64,000 nucleotides of DNA from Catonia carolina (Eukaryota; Arthropoda; Insecta; Hemiptera; Achilidae). Made by a program: the position numbers and the translations under genes. Numbering within the stretch: position 1 is the first letter of the stretch; every line of letters starts with the position of its first letter. Where the stretch lies: the NCBI GenBank assembly GCA_035578175.1, contig JAQMRL010000008.1:91624541-91688540 (forward strand). Direction: 5' to 3'. Positions 45,801 through 54,800 of the stretch are shown here, piece by piece. The notes below the pieces were generated by a model. The model searched no databases. It worked only from the letters and a program-made list of their open reading frames with translations, and had not been told where the DNA came from.

Positions 45801-48800
45801 AGATTTCACCTTAGGGAACAGGTAGAAGATAATAACATGTGATGAAACGTGTAATAATTATGTACCTTCATTGGGTTCCTGAAGGTCAAACAATTAATCA
45901 ATATTACTACCTGAGGTACTTTCTAAACTACATCAAAGAGTAAGGAAAAAACGCTTCGAAATGTGGAAGAACAAATCATGGGTTCTCCACCAAGACAATG
46001 CACCAGCTCATTCCTGTCAAGAGGTTCCTAGCCAAGTACAGCATCTCAGTGTTAGAACATCCTCCTTATTCACCAGATCTTGCACCATGTGACTTCTACC
46101 TGTTCTCTAAGGTGAAATCTACATTAAAAGGGACAAGAATTGAGTCTGTGGAAGCTGTAAAAGAGAAAGCGGCACATGTCTTGAAGGAGCTGACAGAAGA
46201 TGACTTCCAGCACTGTTTCCAACAATGGAAAATTTACACACCTCGTATTTCTCATTAGCGGACAAATTTTTTGGTCCTGCAAGTGTCCGTTTTTCAGAAG
46301 TTTGACTGTATATACAAATTGTCTTCCCCATGTAGACCTGCTTTACTAAACATAGTTTTTATGATCTATAAACTGAAGAAAAATGAAAAATGCACTGGCC
46401 TCATTCATATGCAAAGTACAACTTTTTCAGTGCAATAAGCTAGCAGTTTTATAAAAAAGGCAGTCGTAGTCAATTCTAGAAGGCCGAAGAACATCTAAAT
46501 AAATAAAGGACTGTAGATTGTACTAAAAACTTTCTACACTGGACTATAAAAATCTAAAGCAAAATCGAAAGAATATAGAGTAATAAAGATAAAGGACTCA
46601 AATTGAAAAAAATAAAGAATTAGTAGTAGACATAACATAATAAAACTTTTCTACCATTTGTCAAGGGACAACTACTGAACCTGGTTTGACCGGCTTTTTG
46701 AGAATTTCATTCAAAAGCTGCATTCATTCATTGGCCATCCATTATCTTTGTTACTATATAATTTTGTGTTAAATGTTAAAAATGTTTATATCTTTTGATT
46801 TCATTAAAGTTAAATTTTATTTATTTTTTTTTTAAACAGATTAAAACGACTTCACCTGAAAAATTTAGAGTACGTCCCAGTTTAGGTATTTTACATGTGA
46901 ATGGTTCATGTTCAATAAATGTTTTGGTACAACCTGGTTTTACACCTCATAGTATTATACGAGATAAGTTTCTAATAATGAGTTTTGCTACTGATTTACA
47001 AAATCCATCAAACGTGGAATTATCTGAATTATGGAAGGTAAGTTTCTTAAATGTCTAAATATTTATTCGTTGTAAATTATTAATAATTTGTGTGAGTTTA
47101 TTGCGAGGATCAGTGACATTCATACCAAGGATAGTCGGTTTTGTTCATTATGTTAGTTAATATTGACTCTGTGACTGAGTTTGTTTTTAGTCCGTTTGAA
47201 TTCTACGGAGGATCTATGAGGCATATTACTAAAGTAAGGACCGTTTGGTCATTTTGAAAAAGTAAGTTTGTGTGAAAAGGTTTTTCTTGACAGTATTATT
47301 TTACTATATTCCTACTTTACTTTTCCATATAATCGCCTTTCAGTACTGAACACTTTTCGTAACTGCACCAGCTTCTTTAACACTTTCAGGACGGCACCCG
47401 TATACAATACGGGTGCGCCATTTTAATCAGCTGGACGGCACCTGTATACGATATGGGCACTTATTTCACTTTTTTTTATATCCATTAGCTCGTATCATAT
47501 ACGATTGCTGTCTATGCTGTCATTTAATTTAGTTCATTCTGAATCTAATAGAGTACACTCATAGTCCTAATGTTGTCTGATTATTGAATATATAGAATTT
47601 TACAGCATTGATGTTACCGAGCATGAGCAAGCGATCTGCCGGTACTTCTGTGCGTTGTTAGTTATTAGTTTGTTATTATAATACTTAGTTTTTTTTTTAA
47701 TTTTACTTAAGAAATAAAAAAGTAAATTGGTTATTAGAAATAGGTAATTAGTTTGTAAGAATTTAACTTATATAATTAATTTTATTATTCTTATATATTA
47801 TCATTATACGGTGAAAAAATTTTTAAATTCAAGAAAACATACCTCTCTTCAGTCAAACATCTTTATCATTATAATGTAAGTAATCCTAATCTTAATAAAT
47901 GAAAAGTAATCTACTAATTATGATGTTTAATTTAATCTTTACTTTTTGAATTTATGACCAATGGTGATTTGTTACAATTTTTTAAAAATCCCCGAAAAAT
48001 GGCAGTCCATGGGCAAAACTACAAATAAAAATGTCAGTCTTCAAAGTGTTAAACCCTCTGTATAGAAGTTCCACCTGGGAATTGAACCAGTTGACAATGG
48101 CAGTCTTGAGTTCCTCGTTGTTTTCAAACCATTGTTCACCAAGCCACTTTTTCAAATGCAAAATGCATGGAGAGCTTGCAGTCACTGGGTGCAAGGTTGG
48201 GACTGTATGGTGGTTGGTTAAAAAGTTCCCAATGAAAATGTTAAATCTTCTTGGCTATCGCAGCAGTGTGAGGGTGCGCGTTGTTGAGGATTACGTCAGA
48301 TGACAGTTTCCCATGTCCTCTGTGACAGTACTTTTTTTGCATCCAGGAGACTCCAAAAGGAGTATAGGACATGTCAAGATAAAACTGATAAACTAAAAGT
48401 TCATCACACTGATAAATTCATCACTTACCACCAAAAATTTGTTTCTGCTACTGCTTACTTCAGTAGGCTTGTCATGAACCCCATTGTATCAAATATCACA
48501 TAAAATTAAAAATTAAAAAGTCAAACACAATGATAAATTCATCTATTACCTATTATTTTTTCCTGCTACTGCTTAACTCAGTAGGCTTGTCATGAACCCC
48601 TTTGTATCAAATAGTCCGTAATATTTTTTTAATTAGAAATTAAATACTTTTCAACCAAAAACTATTTAGAAAGGAATTTGTGCACACTGTAAAATGTTTC
48701 ATCAATCAAATATTGTTTTAGCTTTTTTTTAAAATGACTTAAATTGTCACAACTTTTTAAACCTTGTGACGATTTATTGATGTATTTTTTACCTGCATAA

Positions 48801-51800
48801 GTTTGTTTTTGTTCAAACAATTTAGTGTTGTGATTAGCCACATAATAATCGATTCTGTTTCTTGTGTAGTGGTTGTGAACATCTAAATTCTGTAAAAAGG
48901 TATTTTTCTTTACGTACATTATCACTTCAAAAATGTCCAAAGAAGGAACTGTTAGCAATTGCAGCTCTTTAAATAGTGATCTGCATGAGGTAAGGTGGTT
49001 GACTCCCATCAAACTGTTGACAGAGGTTCGTGCAACATGCAGAAATTCATTATTTCATTTGCTTTTTTTTAATTGTTAGTTAGTAGCTTGTCAATTCACT
49101 TTTTTTTTTTTTTTTTTTTGCGCCCTGGAGACTCCAGGAGGAGTATAGGACATGTCGTCAGATGAAACACCTGAAATACATATAAGAAACACACTATGTA
49201 TCACTACTATCAAGAAAGAAATTCTTGTACGCTATAAAAAGTTTCACCGATCAAGTAATTTTTTAAATTTTTTTTAAAGGAATTTAAATCCTCACAACAC
49301 TTTAAAGATTGGGGTAATTTATTTATGAATTACTTGATCAACCATGTTGTCGGTCTGAATACTGGGTCTGCCACTATGCTCTTCAGTGTACACATTTGTT
49401 TGGCCATTTTGAAACTTGTATACAAAATAATTAAAGCATTATTATTATTAAGTGATAACGAAGAAATATATGATGAAGATTTTGAAATTGAAATTTTTAT
49501 AATTTCAAATTTTAATTGGAGTAAAATCGTCAAACAAAAGTGAAAATATTTTTATATTATTTTTCTGTAGTTTTATGGTTTTTTTTACATAAAAATTAAA
49601 AAAAAATCATTTAGAACCAAATAAATCATCAAAAAATTGGTCAGTCAATGGGTTAAGAACAGAAGAGGTAGATGTGTAAAAGACACTAGTTTAACTCGTC
49701 TAAGAGTAATGAATTTCATCATTATGTAGACTGACCCTGTGGTGAATGAAGTGAAGGTGTCATTTGCTGGGTGGAAAGTAGATCCTTTTCAGAGGGCATG
49801 CTGATAAGCAAACTTTTCAACTCATTGAGGAAGGCAATTTTAAACCACCTCACTCTTCGTTTTACTTATTAAAAATACTCTAGAGGTTCAAACTAGCCTT
49901 TTGGGTGATGATCTAAACATTTTTACTTTCTCTTGCCTATATGAATATATAGGAAGGAAAGTATTGTTTTCATGTCGATTTTTTGAAATCAAGTTTTCAC
50001 CGGATCTACACGTTTTCAGATCTCCTGAACCCCAAAAACATGTTTTTAGCAATTGGTCTGTGTGTGTGTGTGTGTGCGCGCGCGCGGTGTGTGTGTGTGT
50101 GTGTGAATAGAATATCTCAAGAACGGAACATTGTACAAATGTGAAACTTGAAACTTAAGTTATATACCACTACCGGACCCGACACGAACATTTTCATCAA
50201 AATCAGTCAACCAGAAGTAGTAGTGTATTCGTGTAATTTTTCACTTTTTTGCGATTTTCTCAAAAACTGGTCCTACGATTTTTTTAAAAATCGCCTTTTT
50301 TACTACATTTTTTAATGCTCTACAAGATAGGGTAGTAGGCGCCATGTCTGCTGAAATTCTTGGTAAGGCTGTTTTGTCATGAAAATATTTTTTTTTTAAG
50401 ATTGCAACGTTAATATGCATTTTACCGCAAAATAGTGTATGGCAAAAGTTGTAGAGAATTTAAAATCCTACAACTTTTATTTCAAAATTTTTTTTGTATA
50501 ACGCTTAGTTTAGCGGTAATTAGCGATTTTCTGTTTTTTTCTCATGAAAACGTGTAAAAAATCTACTTTAAAATTTCGGCCTTAATATGCATTTTATGGC
50601 AAAAGTGTACATTATCAAATGTATAGAAAATTTAAAGATCTACAACTTTTATTTTAAGCATTTTTCTCTACAGAGCCTAGTTTAGCGTGAAAGAGTGATT
50701 TTCCGTATTTTTAAGCCAAACTGAGGTTGATTTTAATTTTGCGTCTTTCACTCATGATTGAAATAAGGTTATGTTTTTTTAAGGTTAGTTTTTTTGTTTA
50801 TTTCTAATGTTTTATTACTAATGTTAGGTTATATTGTTTAAATTATTTGCATTGGCAAGAGAAAGTTGTGCGAGTGTTTCACAGCAGATTTTGTAATATT
50901 CTTTTTGTTTAAAAATTTTTTCAGAATGCAGATAGTAAGAAAATATGCCAACACAGACTGAAATGTTCAGTAGCACCACATAGTAGTTCACAAAATGGAG
51001 CTGCTTTTAATGTTGCGTTACAGTCACATTCATATGATTCAGATACCGATCAAAAAATATCACATTTAATAAATGCGGTAAGTTAAAAGTCTGTTGTAAC
51101 ACTTAGCTTTCATGTCAGTTTAGTATAAAGTACAGTTTACTTACTTTTTAAGCAGTTAGTTGTTGACCTTTGATTGATAAACACATTCTTACTAATTTCT
51201 GCTTATCTTATCCGTATTGAATAATTTCCATAGTATGATTGTGAGTTTAGGAATGAATCATTCTATAAATTGTTTACTTATCAACACTTTGTATACCCCA
51301 GCATATGTAGTAGTACTATATTTGGATTGATATGTTCAATAAGAGCTGATTTAAAAAATGAATCATTATTTTGATTGGTATGAATAATAAAACTTTAATG
51401 TTTCTTTATCAAAATGTTTTCTCTCAATATTATAGTTGTATGGTTTAATGATCTGTAATATAAAGAGAAAATTATTTTTATTAAAAATGGTTAAAATTAT
51501 TTTGGAAGTGCAGTAGTTTATTGTTTGCTAAACTGCTAATCTAAAGATCTCCAGTTCAATTTAGACCGAGGGTCTCAAAGAAACTCATTGTTATTTCACC
51601 ATTAAATTATTGTTGACGTGAAGTAGCTGGTGTATATGACTCCACTTGTGGTATGCATACTCTGAAAACATTATGAAAGTTTACAATGATTTTCTTGGTA
51701 ACCAGTACTAGAGAAGAGACAAAAGAACTGTCATTGTGAACGAGTCATGGTGACCACAGTTATTCAGATAGGCGAGTAACCGTTCCCCAGTCACTGTTAC

Positions 51801-54800
51801 AAAGATCGCTTACTTATTCTCTGTTCACTGTTTAAGACAGGACGACACGGCGACCGTAATTCTACAAATAGAAGAGTAACAGACCTCTCTTTTACAAAAA
51901 TCAGTTACTTACTCATTCACTGTTCACAGTCACTTTTAAGACAGAATGAATGCTTTACCTTAGAAATTAGTGAAAAATTCACTCACTCATTCACTGTTCA
52001 CAGTTAATAGACAAAATGACATAATAGCTACGTAAGATATATTGGTCTGTTCATTGGCTTAGTGCTCTCCTTTGATAACTGGCACGTCTATTACTTCAAT
52101 TTTTACACACTTTTTCTCTCTCCCTCTATCGTTCTCTTCCTCTTGTTATGTTTTTCATCTACTAGACTCAACAAAACGAGGGTAGTTCCTTTTACATTTC
52201 TGATCGTGGTAACATAATATAACATTACAGTGTTATTTTTATTGCAGGGGGCGTTCTACCTAGCTATTTTATTTATATTGTCATTGTTAATTTTTTCAGT
52301 TGTAAATTGTTTTCTGTACTTTCTCTTTTTTATATAAAATGTTATTTTTATTACTAATTTAGGATACCTTGTGTTAATCAGTTTTAGGCTAAATTTTTAT
52401 TTTAGTTATATAATTACATAGCCTACTTTTTTAATTTATCAAAACTTCAGTTGTTATCATTAAATAACAACTGAAAACATAATTATTATTTCATGATAAC
52501 AACTGAAAAATATAGTAAATATTACTAAATCACTAGTAACTATTAAAAGTAACGGTAAACGCAAAATCACTGTCACCGTGATCACGGTGACTGGTTGAAA
52601 CAGTGAACGCTCTTCACTAATCAGTACCCCCCAAAAAAAAATCAATTTTTTATATATTTTTCTACAAATATTTGGTAATTTCTGAGCTTTTTGATACCGA
52701 ATGTATGTTTTTACTCCCCATTCGCAATTTATTTACGAATTTTTTAAAAATAGTACTGCATGAAAAAAAATTATGCCTTTCGAGTTGTTGAGGAAACATT
52801 TTGCGTAGCTAATTGTCTTGTCTTTTATCAAAACGCCATCAAGGAAAATAAAAAATACTCACATTAGCATTCACTGCCTACTGCTGTACTAGAAGTTATC
52901 AAACCTGTCTTTGCTGATCTGCCTCGAACTGATTTATTAAAAAAAAATGCCTTCATAGCAACATTCTAAATATAAGCAAGTCATTCAAACATATCATCTG
53001 GAGTAGAATCCCCAAATTGGTATTTGTTGGCATTGACACCATGACTTTAGGTATTTATTCATGATAACATTTCAACCTATAATGATGGTAATACAAGTGT
53101 TAGGTTATAAAACAATTAGGAATAAACCCTGGAGCAAATATGGTATCAATTTTGAGTAAAATTGATTCTTGTTGAATTCGTGAAGCAGAAAAAATGTGTG
53201 AGGATATGAAAAAAAACCTCGTCGAAAGAACAGATATGTGAAGAAGAAATTAGAAAATGAAACAGAAAAGGATTCCAACCTAGATTATGGAGCAGGGCTT
53301 TTTTAAGCAAGTAACATATGACATACTTTGTACTAAACATTATTCTTGTCTGTATTTGCATTTTTCTGAAAATCATGATTTTTCTTATAAAAACCCCATT
53401 TTCCCAAAATTTATTTGACCAATCTGCTTCAAACTTTTTGTGGTAATTATTGTTGAAGAGGTGGAGTTATACTACTAGAATTATTGGTATTTACTAAAAA
53501 ATAAAATAATTTTGGCGGGTATAAAGGTGTTTTCCGAGCAAATTGTTTTTACACTTATAAAAAAATTAATATATTTATTTCTTTCAGTAAATTTTAATAA
53601 TTGTGGTGGTATTATTTTCACATAACGAGCAGATGAGCCTCTCAAAATTTCATGTTTGTAGCTTTTGTACTTTTTTAGAAAATGGGTCATAAAGTTAAGA
53701 GATTTTAACATTGAAATATATGACGAGTATTGGTGTCCTTTTAATGACTTGTAATTTTGATACTGTACTATTTTTACGCCGATCCGTCGTTCATATTTTA
53801 CCCGCTGTTGGTGCTGTGATGTGGTAGTTGCCGATAGATAGCGCAGCGGTCAAACGTCTCACAGTGCGTGTGCCAGTGGTAGGATATATCTGAGGTACTG
53901 GCGAAAGTGATAGTTGAAGGTGATCAAGTAGTATCAATTCCATCACTCGAGAACGTTGATACAAAGGAAGAATTGTCGCTCAACATTGAGTTTTTCTTGC
54001 TCCACACACTTCCCTTCCCCTCGCTTCACCAGCGACTGCTTTTCTTGTAGGCAGCGGTAAAACGTGCTCGCTGCGTCGGCGACTGCTCCTATTCGTTTAG
54101 GCAGCGGTACAGACGACCCTCCTCTCGCTTGCCAGTGACTGCTCCTCTTGAGGTAGTGGCGAAGGCTTCCCTAACCATTTATCTTCTTTTTGAACTATGC
54201 CGCCGGATACCCTGCTGCTCCAGCCGGTCTTATGATGAATATAGATTTGACTACTACAAGCTGGTGGCGACAATTTCTTATTACGAGATTTTTCTTTTTC
54301 TTTATAAAACCACCTAATTTGATCAATCTTTACATGCCCTATACTTCCTCAAGAGTCTCCTGGACGCAATTAACAAAAAAAAATATTTTATTACTGGATT
54401 TCGTTTTTGGTGTGAAATGAACTATGACACCCAATGATGTTTTCATGGTTGGCTGTCATCTAAACTCGTTCTTAGCATATTCAATGTACAGATTAAACAA
54501 GAGCAGGGGTAAAATTATCCTTGCCTGATACTTTTCGCCTGAAGTCCATTACAGCTTATTAGAGTATTCTGATTCTTGCGTAGCTAAAGAATTATTCTTT
54601 TATGCCTGTAATCTACGCCTGTATCCCTCAAAATTCTAAACATGGTACTCTAGCTGTCAAATGCTTTTTCAGTATATATTTAAAAAAATTAGTTTTGATC
54701 AATGACCATAACAGGCAAGTGGAGTGTTAAGTTATTTGCACTTGATCTTTTAGTTCTAGGGCTACAAAAAATAGTTCTTTTTCTTATCGCATGGGCAGCC

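Larger units (their letters stand above)
45572..46245. mobile_element. mariner foldback with two right ends
   Basis: Flanked by TA, with CGAGGTGTG at both ends. The right part (~45850-46245, + strand) carries the C-terminal half of a mariner transposase. The left part (45572-~45815) is an inverted copy of the last ~75 codons and 3' end. No 5' half remains. Confidence 0.85.
44964..46308 (+). mobile_element. Tigger/pogo-like element hosting a mariner
   Basis: Flanked by TA. Left end CAGTAAAACTTCTACTAACA and right end (complement) CAGTCAAACTTCTGAAAAAC. Subterminal TAGCGGACAA occurs on both sides. A transposase N-terminal remnant is at 45150-45300. The mariner foldback 45572-46245 is inserted near its right end. 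Confidence 0.8.
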
